Source of the DNA: Antedon mediterranea
Taxonomy: Eukaryota > Echinodermata > Crinoidea > Comatulida > Antedonidae
DNA: 64,000 bases
Reading direction: 5' to 3'
Assembly: GCF_964355755.1 (NCBI RefSeq)
Contig: NC_092680.1
Span: 18,577,001-18,641,000, forward strand
Shown here: in pieces, positions 34,801-42,360 of the stretch
Position numbering within the stretch: position 1 is the stretch's first letter
Layout of the letters: every line of letters begins with the position of its first letter
Made by a program: the position numbers and the translations under genes
The notes under the pieces: model-generated
What the model was told of the DNA's origin: nothing
Databases searched by the model: none
What the model saw: the letters and a program-made list of their open reading frames with translations, nothing else

Positions 34801-35592
34801 AAAACACTAGCCCAAATTAAAGCTCAAAATCAATCCAAAGCAAAGTTGCAAGCCCGCAGGCCAGGAGGCATAAACAAAATGAAAACGCCATATTACTTAA
34901 ACTCTATTGTTCCAACAAATGCAACTGCTGTCGTTTCGCAAGCTAACCTTCAAGGCTCGCCGCCAAATGTAACACAGAATTCGATAACTTTAACCACACC
35001 GTTACAATCTGTTTCCCAGTTTATTGTTCGGCCAGTGAGTGTCGTTCTTATGGGGAAACCCCAAGTACAATTGATATCAACACAAGCACAAAGTTTTTCG
35101 GAAAACGTAAATCCTTCGTCTGGCACGACATCAGGTAGTGTCATGACCCCGGGAAAGCAAGTGATACTGTTACAAACAAGTTCAGCGTCTGTACCTAATA
35201 CACAAACTGTTACTAATACTCCTCTATCACCTAATAACAATATTGAAAGCATCAGACCAGTTGAGAATAAACAAAGTACACCAACAAATACGCAATTATT
35301 GAAATCTCCAATTAGGACGAACCAAGACAGAACAATAAACGGTACGCCGTTATCACTTTGTGTCACGCAGCCGTCACAGACAGTTGTCTTAGAAAATCAC
35401 AATCAAAACACGCAACTTGGATATGTTACTGGAAACAAACCAACAGCGTCGAAATCGGAAAGTTTAAATGCAACAATAGCAAAATGTACATGTCGAGTGA
35501 AAGCAATGATTTTATGCCAAGGTTGTGGGGCTTTTTGTCACGATGATTGTATAGGACCAACAAAGCTATGTGTTACATGTCTTATACGATGA
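16833..35592 (+). CDS. ASXL: ASXL / Additional sex combs-like, PR-DUB cofactor (complete, 11 exons)
   Basis: Exons read as 16833-16889, 24899-24981, 28028-28136, 28540-28651, 28774-29016, 29305-29465, 30275-30305, 30720-30772, 31249-31358, 32898-33048 and 33982-35592. GT-AG borders and phases are all consistent, giving 906 residues. Domains: an N-terminal HARE-HTH/ASXN winged helix at about 11-83 ([22 protein letters not shown]); a DEUBAD/ASXH domain at about 266-370 ([38 protein letters not shown]); a long Ser/Thr/Pro-rich linker; and a C-terminal ASX-type PHD at 870-906 ([25 protein letters not shown]). ASXL proteins bind and activate the BAP1/Calypso deubiquitinase, which removes ubiquitin from H2AK119 in Polycomb regulation. 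At 906 residues it is shorter than vertebrate ASXL1-3 (about 1,500 or more). Intron 1 carries the antisense LTR element. A single ancestral-type ASXL copy is inferred. Confidence 0.95.
17370..17667 (-). repeat. 3' LTR of the Gag-PHD-TatD element
   Basis: 298 bp with TG..CA ends extended to the inverted 8-mers TGTTGTGA and TCACAACA. By eye it is identical to the copy at 24134-24431. The left flank is ATAG. Confidence 0.95.
17668..17676 (-). other. Polypurine tract
   Basis: The minus strand reads CGGGAGGAG immediately before the 3' LTR TG. This is the expected position and composition of the plus-strand primer of an LTR retroelement. Confidence 0.65.
17954..19633 (-). CDS. Zinc finger plus degenerate TatD-like nuclease-fold protein of the retroelement
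   Basis: 559 codons from ATG at 19633 (G at -3, G at +4). It lies in the same frame as the PHD exon, 11 codons beyond that exon's stop. Residues about 32-88 contain a tandem duplication ([13 protein letters not shown] / [13 protein letters not shown]), followed by a C86-X3-C90-X8-H99-X4-H104 zinc-finger pattern. Residues about 284-559 follow the TatD order: [58 protein letters not shown]. The TatD HxH becomes C288-x-H290, the Glu of GEIGLD becomes R385, the HCF-type His is absent and the Asp of LLETD becomes N512, so metal-dependent nuclease activity is unlikely. Function unknown; a structural or nucleic-acid-binding role is possible. Confidence 0.75.
   Translation of the reverse strand: MDQLPFADGSDTEISEMEEDVLLASPGVPEELTVAGNTGGACPAASTPAKGKPICHLMTPKEETAAGDTRGACPVASTPAERKLKCHLGCGPVSNIRVHVTKTHAPACFRPLERSSWRRARVQWRALTSLATEGLGKGRTPEDLRCLLNVQHLMGDGTDVLPPDRKTRSAILMLTRVIGGKRPPPLTIAPVISHPSALIHWRCVIALIASFGEELVKECGRRAEEEEPAVDQIAKKSTKRRAAEGEHGERPTKRDAPAPKDGRSVAAPPIVRGTSASLGSAPKVFDACFHLDRLQRDLQLSRRADLWDVERAVRVRSGTQPVEVVGGIALFGDPTTYPTEREIGGLARNGCAVGLGVAPGYSPTTVQFDRLLALARTRDVRVIGRVGLDHSAPPIDWPRQDLLLKRVLGRCLDGRHHRILCLEVSGVQGDVTGEECHYRVLDILRLSRVSKEQRLLLADYASTEAVATAYLRHFPRTYFSVTSRVTGFTADQRKGLRFIATNEDRRLLMGSNGPDYPPAGYPVGAPHLLWATAVAVGQVLDRSPRQVTDLTWKNGRDLL
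19667..19927 (-). CDS. PHD-finger exon, spliced in frame to Gag
   Basis: The exon begins after an acceptor (TTTTTTTCAG) at 19928, has no ATG of its own at the 5' end, and runs 86 codons to TAA at 19669-19667. It encodes a complete C4HC3 PHD (exon residues C36, C38, C50, C53, H58, C61, C77, C80). LYCLCRQPW and [13 protein letters not shown] closely parallel the BPTF PHD. Y35, W42 and W56 occupy three of the four positions of the BPTF aromatic cage that binds trimethylated H3K4; the fourth appears to be M47. Phase matches the gag donor at 20658, so the expected product is Gag(1-752)-PHD. H3K4me3 binding is inferred from the cage, not shown. Confidence 0.8.
   Translation of the reverse strand: MQLRNKTVVLNHDKLADFNLPPLSSPTDPDAGPLYCLCRQPWAGSFMIQCDYCEVWYHGACVNIALSEAWDIDLYRCADCKSSVNN
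19928..20658 (-). other. Retroelement intron between gag codon 752 and the PHD exon
   Basis: 731 bp with a GTAAGT donor and a polypyrimidine-CAG acceptor. It contains the alternative 65-codon gag tail and an extra octamer word (ATGCAAAT near 20000). Retention would yield Gag alone; removal would yield Gag-PHD. Confidence 0.6.
20461..22914 (-). CDS. Retrotransposon Gag (capsid) protein, with internal splice donor
   Basis: 817 codons from ATG at 22914. Residues about 242-395 match a Ty3/Gypsy Gag capsid: [33 protein letters not shown], then a helical stretch with [16 protein letters not shown] and [11 protein letters not shown] serine/acidic tract lies at about 172-205. The C-terminal third is Pro/Arg-rich with repeated [10 protein letters not shown]-type blocks that could bind nucleic acid; no CCHC knuckle is visible. 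A consensus donor (AAG|GTAAGTATG, GT at 20658-20657) cuts after codon 752. Splicing to the acceptor at 19928 keeps frame and swaps the last 65 residues for the PHD exon. A second acceptor-like site (TTTGTCTTTCAG) lies at 20637. There is no protease or polymerase downstream in this frame. Confidence 0.85.
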   Translation of the reverse strand: MPHVAINFWTEPELVHLLGKRARKITDWRSKFGNIRACDLEYLTGIKCLSSKTTRWDFTPNLQLVSSWVQNTSTPQLFHAAQVPFGTYSGDLPGGSFSWRHISTNQPSSDHREKTDSGCRNTHYRYATKAECQPISELLALDSSLNVRGHHCTKGSKTSKTRSVSKLCRLLTEDCFSDSSSSSSLMDSSSSNDESCTSDEDSDQDRAYGKYSTSVQSRRRHSHRHSQRSQKLLRQKDIPKSLTFNGWDDDWYPFKKRFRFFAKAQNLTTGDSKNALFWCMEGPAAKFLTNLLRMEPTLDFKEMMDVLSVRFGDGERSLKQERHETIEKWGRRVMTVTERACSDLPGSRVQKLQVEWFCTGCHDKDAGEYVSRKHCATITKALEKYRRFDCRRKGLYREHGRKVGNDLMPRTRSMTYTLCSSTHHHISSHEDEAENHYQASEIWSRPKAESSIGEEDVPNGKSLTMMKAAGRQGKNRLPGTSDELQLLASYSSPTSDMLPVADPCITMKQLETTKRGCILPTGEMPNLVTPTSELTRKKKSQESVSKSARANLDFPVVDSWSASISGQERTHTAHTTALDFTVVESCLATLGEDLEERIKVPVPDFPVFNPGERPGKTKPDGTREPRRRRQLPTIPVEWPEPTWSPQTPEQHRRWPQLPTNLVDKPELPRRRRRLPTVPKERQTVVSAFSVADIQSASIGVCNTPVISVTTGSDRASCKPAAKDVGSTTVEVTTGLTDQPQVRMVTEVPPEHKVSMLCLSGTEFTVTSSFPIRKQARSSQRLHSWLLTPTRPGVLHSRAERVDPKLAGTIPWDPGGET
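22915..24133 (-). other. Retroelement 5' leader
   Basis: About 1.2 kb between the primer-binding site and the gag ATG, read on the minus strand. It holds only short frames; one of 69 codons is hydrophobic but starts without ATG and has no recognisable relative. It presumably carries packaging and splicing signals. Two purine/pyrimidine-rich blocks near 23210 and 23610 resemble each other (CCTCCCCTCC.. and CCTTCCCCCG..). Confidence 0.4.
24115..24132 (-). other. Candidate tRNA primer-binding site
   Basis: Reading the minus strand, one base after the 5' LTR comes TGGCGCTGCGAG, which begins with the TGG complementary to a tRNA CCA end. The implied tRNA 3' terminus (ending GCGCCA) suggests a tRNA-Ser type. 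That assignment is tentative. Confidence 0.5.
24134..24431 (-). repeat. 5' LTR of the Gag-PHD-TatD element
   Basis: 298 bp, the promoter-bearing copy in the element's own orientation. It holds a palindromic octamer pair (24335-24359) and, near its downstream end, a consensus splice donor AAG|GTAAGC with GT at 24190-24189. The right flank repeats the ATAG target duplication. Confidence 0.95.
24335..24359. promoter_or_regulatory. Palindromic pair of POU octamer motifs in the LTR
   Basis: ATTTGCATAC and GTATGCAAAT form a perfect inverted repeat around a 5-bp spacer; each arm contains the octamer ATTTGCAT/ATGCAAAT. The same sequence is at 17571-17595 in the other LTR. Octamers are recognised by POU-homeodomain factors. 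The position upstream of the LTR splice donor suits a U3 enhancer. Regulation by POU factors is inferred. Confidence 0.5.
25509..25671. mobile_element. MITE, AGCTCTGTCTACACTATCAAAC family (copy 1)
   Basis: Terminal inverted repeats AGCTCTGTCTACACTATCAAAC and its complement enclose a mostly palindromic 160-bp body containing TTTGACAAAAAA, TGTGATGTGCCC and their complements. TTA flanks both ends, compatible with a PIF/Harbinger-type TWA duplication. It lies in ASXL intron 2. Related copies are at 28344, 38398, 54486, 56493 and 63399. Confidence 0.75.
26438..26523. repeat. Inverted repeat (hairpin) in ASXL intron
   Basis: GTATGGGAGCTTAAAATGACCACC is mirrored by GGGTGGTCATTTTAAGCTTCTATAC about 36 bp later. 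It is probably a short MITE. No clear target duplication. Confidence 0.55.
27207..27424. mobile_element. MITE with 6-bp target duplication
   Basis: Terminal repeats CAGGCCTTGTCTTTT and AAAAGACAAGGCCTG bound 27213-27418. ATTTCT is repeated exactly on both sides (27207-27212 and 27419-27424). The 206-bp interior has GTGTG/CACAC-rich imperfect repeats and no ORF of note. The family is not identified; the CAGG ends are hAT-like but the duplication is 6 rather than 8 bp. Confidence 0.75.
28344..28423. mobile_element. MITE, AGCTCTG family (copy 2, internally deleted)
   Basis: It keeps a short left end (AAGCTCTGTC), a shortened middle and the full right arm ending TTTGATAGTGTAGACAGAGCTT. It lies in the ASXL intron between the exons ending at 28136 and starting at 28540. 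Confidence 0.65.
31572..32630. mobile_element. Non-autonomous PIF/Harbinger-like foldback transposon
   Basis: Terminal repeats GACCCCATTTACACTTCA (from 31575) and TGAAGTGTAAATGGGGTC (to 32627) are flanked by TAA on both sides, a 3-bp TWA-type duplication. Subterminal arms contain several GTGTTTACACTT and GCCGGC blocks. The inner parts are also inverted copies (around 31930-32010 versus 32225-32300), so most of the 1,053 bp can fold back on itself. A triplicated CCGGCCCGAAGCC motif lies at 32443-32500. No transposase is present. It occupies the ASXL intron before the exon at 32898. Confidence 0.75.
33371..33785 (-). repeat. Composite repeat: two ~53-bp direct repeats flanking a tRNA-like unit
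   Basis: Near-identical 53-bp segments (beginning CAATGAACATTAATTC and ending TTTAATTAATTA) occur at 33372-33424 and about 33734-33785, bracketing the tRNA-like gene and unique sequence. This could be a tandem-duplicated SINE body or a solo-flanked insertion. It lies in the last ASXL intron. Confidence 0.6.
33470..33540 (-). tRNA. tRNA-like gene or SINE head with anticodon ATC
   Basis: The minus-strand 71-mer folds as a canonical cloverleaf: a 7-bp acceptor (GCCCCAG/TTGGGGC), D arm (GTCT..GGAC), 5-bp anticodon stem (TCTGC/GCAGG), 4-base variable loop and T arm (CTGAG-TTCGAGT-CTCGG). The anticodon loop ATATCAA gives anticodon ATC, nominally Asp for GAU, which is unusual because eukaryotes decode Asp with GTC. 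The A box TGGTCTAATGG and B box GTTCGAGTC match consensus, and TTTTT follows three bases after the acceptor. Pol III transcription is plausible. The repeat context favours a SINE-derived tRNA-like unit over a decoding tRNA. Confidence 0.6.
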
Positions 35593-36881
35593 TGATTGGT
35601 CATGTTATAAACAGTCTTTGTTTATATAAAGCAAATTAAGTATATTTTATGGGCTATAAAGTAAGAGTTTTATTGTACAGTAAGGTAATTCAAACAATTG
35701 TGTTACTAACTGTTTTCTAACATTGTTTGTGTGATTACAAATAATCTAATAACCCAAGTAAACATTTGCATTAGAAATCAGATATATATAAAGATTATGA
35801 AATAGCAAAAAAATAATAGATATATTTCCAACAAAAGTTAAAAGGTGAAATTACGTGAAAGAAAACAGTATGTTATGTTGTTCAAACATGTTTTTCCTTG
35901 GGTGCTATGAATATAATTTTAAAGCATGGAAGAATTTTAAATTTAAAGAAATTTCTAATGTTTGTAGATTTCTCAGTTTCACAGTGTGTTTTGGTGAACA
36001 ATTGACATCATTCAATACTCTAAATTTGGAAATGCAATTTAAGAGTGTTTACATAAAATGAATTCCACACTACTGGTTACAACTTGCAATGGTGTAAAGT
36101 AATATTATTTTCAATACCAACAATAATGACTGCATTTTAATCAAGGAGATGTAAAATAATTTTGAATTTGTAAGGTTTTATTCAGTTAATCGCATGAAAT
36201 ATCTATATAATACAGAAACGAAACCACTGTCTAGTATCATCCTCCTTCCTGGAAAATCCCTTTGTAAGTAATATAAAATCATGAGATTAGCGCTTGTCTT
36301 GTCCATTTCAAAAGTTGTTCCATTGCAGGTTCTTTACTGATTCACGCTGAATAAATTAAAAATACCTACCTATGTAAAGTGTTCTAGTGTGAACTAAGTA
36401 GCTTGCAGGAAACATGAGGCCTGGGGTTTTCAAAATATCATTTATTTACCTTGCTTCATTATTATTAATAATCATAATAATAATAAACAAATCAAATCGA
36501 AGTAAGGATCTCAACTATATTGTTTTATAAAATATAGCATTTTTGTTTTTATTCTGAATTTTGTTTTGTGATTTAATTTTTTTTTTCTACCCAATAGAAA
36601 AACTACCATCATAGAATTTAATTTTTTTCTGTTTTAAATTGTAAATACGAAAATTATGACGAAAATAGCCAAAATAAATAAATATTTCTTTTATTTTAAA
36701 GTAGCTAAATGAAAATGTTACTTTTAAATTTGGTTTCATAGTGTCCTGAACATTATTGTACTGGTAATATTAGCAATTCATTTCTTTGTGTCGTTTTTGT
36801 TTGCTTTGTAAAAATAAAATTTGATATAAACTGACTTTATTTTAATTTATATTTTAGTTTACCGTATTTTTATACAAATTA

Positions 36882-36966
36882 TATTGGTGGTCAAATTGTT
36901 ATATATGGTGGTCAAATTGTTATATATGGTGGTCAATATGGTGGTCAAATTGTTATATATATATAT
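36882..36966. repeat. Short tandem repeat, GGTGGTCAAATTGTTATATAT unit
   Basis: About four imperfect copies of a roughly 20-bp unit, one of them shortened, running into a TA run. Confidence 0.8.
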
Positions 36967-37240
36967 AGGCCTACAGTCAATCACCTCCTCTGGGACATTA
37001 AGGGGGACTTTATGTTTTAACAGTCAATTCCTATTCAAGGGCTGTTTATCTTTTATTGATTAGTTGATCACATGACATACCATTGCATTTCTATCCTAAA
37101 TGATAGCAGTTATAGAACCTCTATTAAGGGAACACCTTTGGGACCCCACAGTGTCCTCTTAATACAAGTGATCCACTTAAATAATAGTTGGCTTTTGTTC
37201 GTTTCGTGGAAAAGTGTATTCCAGAGGGGTTCTACTGTTT

Positions 37241-37655
37241 TTGTCAATATGAGCGTCCCATAGTAGCCAGGTTGTTGTTGTCCCCTTCCCATCTCTAAAT
37301 TTCAAACAAAAGTAATGTATACGCCTTATTTATTTGCATTACATTGGATAACAATAATTATTATCTACTTCATTGACTCGTTTCTACATTAATATGACTT
37401 CTGCATGGTATTGATGGCGCTGCACTGCTTGCGTCAAGAGTGTCTTTTTCACAGTTATCAATCAATCAAAGGAAATAGGGGTTTATAATGCTGTCTTTGT
37501 CAATATGAGCGTCCCATAGTAGCCAGGTTGTTGTTGTCCCCTTCCCATCTCTAAATTTCAAACAAAAGTAATGTATACGCCTTATTTATTTGCGTTACAT
37601 CAGATAACAATAATTATTGTCTACTTCATTGACTCGTTTCCAAGTTAATATGAAT
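37241..37655. repeat. Direct duplication, two ~155-bp copies 256 bp apart
   Basis: The segment beginning TTGTCAATATGAGCGTCCCA at 37241 recurs at 37497 with only a few substitutions through CATTGACTCGTTTC. It is non-coding and is probably a tandem duplication including about 100 bp of intervening sequence. Confidence 0.85.
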
Positions 37656-38397
37656 TCGGCTAAAGATAAGATTGGACGAATTGAAATGGGTCACTATCTC
37701 TGTCCTGTTACATTTTCCAAGGTACTTTCCCTTATTTTTTCCCCGGATGTCGTGATTCATATCGTCGGCTTGATAGCCTTGGTCTAATCAGCTACAATAA
37801 GATCAATGCAAACATTAAAAGCACATTAACCCCTTACGTTGCTATTTATTTTTAATAATCATCATTTTGGATACTAACAATGAAACAAGATTTTCGGCCA
37901 TAAAACACTCAATACCTTCAGACGTATAGACGTACATGGTTCTATTCTGAAAATACGTAAGTAATATAATCGTAACTAGTAAACGTAAAAAAATAGTTCA
38001 TTGATTCGTTATAGTGGTCTGCAAAGACTGTTTCATATTCTTAATAGGCCTAATAAATGTGCAGTGACTTCAGTTCATGTGCATCATATGTAGGCCTACT
38101 CCAACTTACATGACTTCTGCCATCGTTGAATGAACCAGTGTTGAGAAGACCTCACTGTTCTTTCTTGCCATTTCCCTTAGCATTCTTCCATATTTTGTCA
38201 AAATGTCATTTTTAATCCGCACATGAGTTGTGTTTTCAATATAATATAATAAGTTATTTATGGGCATAGGCCTAATTGAAACTGTAAAAACATCAGACGT
38301 TTTAGTTAAACATTACACACCATGCCATTTGGCTATAAAGACTGCTTTTACTCAGTATTATTACCAATCATTCATTCACAATTCCATTAATCACATA

Positions 38398-38535
38398 AAG
38401 CTCTGTGTACACTGCTATCAAATTTTATGTGACAAAAAATGTGATGTTCCCATAATAATGTATGGACATAATGATGTCATCACTACCATATTTGGGAATA
38501 TCACTGCCATATTTGGGGCACATCATAATTTTTTA
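38398..38535. mobile_element. MITE, AGCTCTG family (copy 3, right end missing)
   Basis: The left terminus AAGCTCTGTGTACACTGC and the TGTGATGTTCCC..GGGGCACATCA body are present. The expected right arm is replaced by a T-rich tract that leads into TTTCTTTTCAG at 38542-38552, just before the KCTD-like start codon. Confidence 0.65.
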
Positions 38536-38574
38536 TTATTATTTCTTTTCAGTTACGAAAGGTGTATATTTACA

Positions 38575-39147
38575 ATGAATTCATCTTCAGACGAATTATT
38601 GACGCTAAACGTCGGTGGTCATCTGTACACGGCAACTCGCTCGACTTTAACTTGTTATCCGAATTCTAGGCTCGGGTCATTGTTCAGTGGTCATTTTGCG
38701 CCATCATGTAAAGACGATTGCAATCGCTACATTATAGATGGGGACGGGCGCACGTTCCGTCATATTTTGAATTTTATGAGTTGTCGAAAACTTATCCTTC
38801 CCGATGGATATCAAGACTGGGACATCCTTTTGGCTCAAGCAAAATTTTACCAAATTACAGAGCTCATTCCACTTATTATTAACGAACAAATAAAGCGACG
38901 TGTTGATAGGACAAGAAGATCGCCTTCAGAATCTGACTCTGAGGAGTCCTTACATTCAATAGTCCATCAGAGAGGCAGATTTTGGATACCTGCATGCATT
39001 GATGTACTACAATATATTGTGGGTCTGAAACGTTGCTTTGCGCGGGACGAGGACTTAGAGGTGAAGAAGACAGACAACATACTAGCAATGAATGACAACC
39101 AATCACAACACCTTGTTGAAAATGGATTCAAAATGACAAGTGTATAA
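38575..39147 (+). CDS. KCTD6/KCTD21-like BTB (T1) domain protein, short copy
   Basis: 190 codons from ATG at 38575 (MNSSSDELLTLNVGGHLYT). The frame stays open upstream to 38260, but that extension runs through a MITE, and a splice acceptor at 38551-38552 lies between, so the later Met is preferred. A T1/BTB fold occupies residues about 6-103 ([54 protein letters not shown]). KCTD6-type proteins are substrate adaptors of Cullin-3 ubiquitin ligases. The C-terminal region is diverged and about 40 residues shorter than in the paralogue at 43210, with no matching tail. It may be functional or on the way to decay. Confidence 0.75.
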   Translation: MNSSSDELLTLNVGGHLYTATRSTLTCYPNSRLGSLFSGHFAPSCKDDCNRYIIDGDGRTFRHILNFMSCRKLILPDGYQDWDILLAQAKFYQITELIPLIINEQIKRRVDRTRRSPSESDSEESLHSIVHQRGRFWIPACIDVLQYIVGLKRCFARDEDLEVKKTDNILAMNDNQSQHLVENGFKMTSV

Positions 39148-39394
39148 AAAGTAGGCCTAATATATTAAGTCATTGAATATTTTGTATAAATAAATACGAC
39201 TTTACATTGATGATGAACCTACTTATCTTCGGGGTGTTTACCATCTTTCGCACTTGTTCCGGCACGGGTCCGGCACCTGCAAACCAAACGTTAATTGACG
39301 CATATCCGCGTGGAACTTCGGGAAAACGAAACAGAACGTGTCAGAACAGTACAGGTGTAAAAGACCCAAACATTTGTCGCTGACTTTGGTGGAT

Positions 39395-39690
39395 ACCCAG
39401 ATAGCAAGCCCTTATGGTGCCAATATGGGTCCCATGTTGGAATAAATATGGGCCCCACATGGGCTAATTGAACCCACGAATCATAATGGGTCCCATCCGG
39501 GACAGCCCACATAGCATGGGACCCATATGGGCGCCACATGGGCTGCAAATGGGCCGAATATAGGCTACACTTATGGGACCCATATGGGCTTTGCATCCAA
39601 GATTCATATGGGTCCCATGTGAAAAAGCCCATCAAGCCTATATAGGCCTATATATATATCCCATATGAGAGCCATATGGCATATACATAT
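39395..39690. repeat. Degenerate ATGGGTCCCATATGGGC palindromic repeat block
   Basis: Around a dozen imperfect copies of ATGGGNCCCATATGGGC and GCCCACATGGG-type words on both strands. Each word is itself near-palindromic. It ends in a TATAGGCCTATATATATATCCCATATG stretch. Confidence 0.7.
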
Positions 39691-40148
39691 GGGTAGTTCA
39701 ACAACTTGCCCGGTAAATAAATAAGCGTGATGTGGTGGATTTATTTGATGGTTGGTTGGTATTTTATAGCCTTAAACTTAAATTATTATGCGAATATTTT
39801 GTGTAAACATATCGTGGTGTCATAGAAATAGAACCAATTAGGGTATCGAAATACTCGACATAGAACTAAACCACTCATGAACTCATGCATTCATGGCCGG
39901 CTATTCAGTGATTATCTTTTATTTATCATGTATGGTGTCATATAACTTTCAAAAACATAAAATACATCATAAGTAGATCTCCTATTAAGGTTTCTCCTTA
40001 GAGCCCTACTGATGTATCTTGAAGTGTCGCCTAAAAAATAAGTTGCCTTTTAAAACATAATAGGCTATTTCCCCTCGTTTTCTGTACGATAAAGTTCTAT
40101 AGGTTTCATTTGCTATGTTAAATACCTCCCTATTGAATAATTATTATT

Positions 40149-40448
40149 ATATAACACCTATATAAATTCCTGTCATTTGATTGGACGAATGTGGGTCACA
40201 TGGCGTGCAATAGTACGCACTATTCAACGATCGTTAAATAGTACTTTTTGAAACATTTTTGTTTGTTATTTAGATGTTATATAAAACAAATAATGAATGT
40301 TTTGTATTCGTGTAATGGTACAAATAATGGCACTTGGTGAATGATGAAAGGTTATATCAACTCGGCTTTGCCTCGTTGATATAACCTTTCATCATTCACC
40401 TCGTGCCATTATTTGTACCATTGCACTCATAAACATTCATTATTTGTA
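40149..40448. mobile_element. Large palindromic MITE-like element
   Basis: Two nested structures. TTATATAACACCTATATAAATTCC at the left recurs inverted near 40275 (GATGTTATATAA). From about 40286 to 40447, arms of some 75 bp (CAAATAATGAATG.., GTACAAATAATGGCAC, AAAGGTTATATCAAC) pair almost perfectly around TCGGCTTTGCCTC. The left portion (TTTGATTGGACGAATGTGGGTCA) matches, inverted, a stretch at 56670-56725. Confidence 0.6.
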
Positions 40449-41237
40449 TAATGTTTGTTAATAAAGGTCTGTCCAAATTAGTAGAACATTTTAAAAATAT
40501 CTAATCAACTATTAAAATGCGTCAAAATAAATGAAAAACAAACAAAAGGTAAGGCCCTATTGCGTGTACACACACAGTCATACAAATTTTTCAAAACACA
40601 TTTTTTGTCTATTTTTCTGAATATCATCTTTCTATTTATTATCTATTATATCCGGACATCTGATGTTATTTATAGCCCACATATAACCCACAATTTGTGC
40701 ATGAACTTATAGGCCTACTGTCGGTTGCATTGCATCGAAATACTGATATCCTATCCAGAATTTGAGACTCAACCAAAGTTAGTATATTATTAACTTTGCT
40801 TGGTATATTTAAAACAATAAAACTAAAAACGCTATTTGTTGGAACTGGAACGATCACATCTAGAGAAGTCGAAAAATCAGATAAAGGCCCTCTTCAAGGT
40901 GTCAGAGAAGTATTCCATTTTTGTGACCTTGAAAGGCCTAAGTGTTGCCTTGATCTATTGAAGTGAGAATGCACAAGGAAGGATTGTATACTTTACTTCA
41001 TACTTCCGTCCATGCTTCCAGGTATCCTAAACCCAACAATACGGTATCTTAACTTTTATATTATATTGCTTTTAACATAAACTTCTTGCAGCTTGTTGTT
41101 TCTTTATAAAACATAGCTTTGAAGCTTGTTAAATTGAAACAGCACTACTACTACAGTCTCGCACCTAAAACTAGGCATAAGACTCACCATACCGCCGCGC
41201 AGGGAGTGTGGTGCGAAAGTGTCATTTGCCAGAACGT

Positions 41238-41275
41238 GATTAGAGCAGGGAGTTGTAAAAACTCCCTGATTTAAG
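41238..41275. mobile_element. Ultra-short palindrome CAGGGAGTT-gtaaa-AACTCCCTG
   Basis: A 22-23-bp perfect hairpin at 41246-41268 with the same outer sequence as the insertion at 10045. The flanks GATTAGAG and GATTTAAG agree at 6 of 8 positions, so it may be an older insertion of the same kind. Confidence 0.4.
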
Positions 41276-41657
41276 CGCAAGGAGGAGTATCTGTCTCCAA
41301 AGAGTCGGAGAGGGTACTTCCTAATATTAATTCCTAATAAATTTCTGGGTAAATTGCGATCGGTCGCGATCATTACGAGGGGGATTCAATTGCGCAAAGA
41401 TATCAATCAATTTGAGATTGCAAATAGCTCGTGATAGACTCTTATGATAAATTAAAACACAATGTTTAGAAATAATTATTGTTTTATTTTGATAGATCTA
41501 ATACGGAACAGTTTTTTTTAAATATAATTATGAAACTAAAATGTCACCAAACGAACAATTAGCAAATGTCAGTTTTAGCCACTTTATAAAACAGTATTTC
41601 AATGGTAAACTGAATTTTTTAAACTTGCTTACTTACTAGGCTATAGGTATTACCACC

Positions 41658-42360
<703 letters not shown>

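Larger units (their letters stand above)
35593..38250. other. ASXL 3' UTR and intergenic region
   Basis: No coding sequence is supported. Candidate polyadenylation signals include AATAAA near 36350 and 36810. A short tandem array at 36882-36966 and a direct duplication at 37241/37497 are listed separately. Diverged pieces of the 83-bp repeat family (CCTCTATTAAGGGAACACC) occur near 37118. Confidence 0.5.
39148..41655. other. Intergenic, repeat-rich region between KCTD copies
   Basis: Holds the CCCATATGGG repeat block (39395-39690), a large palindrome (40149-40448) and a palindromic micro-insertion (41246-41267). No gene is supported; a 114-codon minus-strand frame over 39291-39635 is an artefact of the repeat. 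Confidence 0.5.

Noticed and set aside
34950-35366. 138-codon minus-strand frame under the last ASXL exon
   Set aside because: Antisense shadow of the ASXL coding exon, with no conserved features.
38260-38574. 105-codon N-terminal extension of the short KCTD frame
   Set aside because: It translates a MITE and intron-like sequence and is separated from the conserved start by a splice acceptor; the paralogue starts at the equivalent later Met.
39291-39635. 114-codon minus-strand frame rich in WDPYGSH
   Set aside because: Product of the CCCATATGGG repeat block; it starts without ATG and lacks exon borders.
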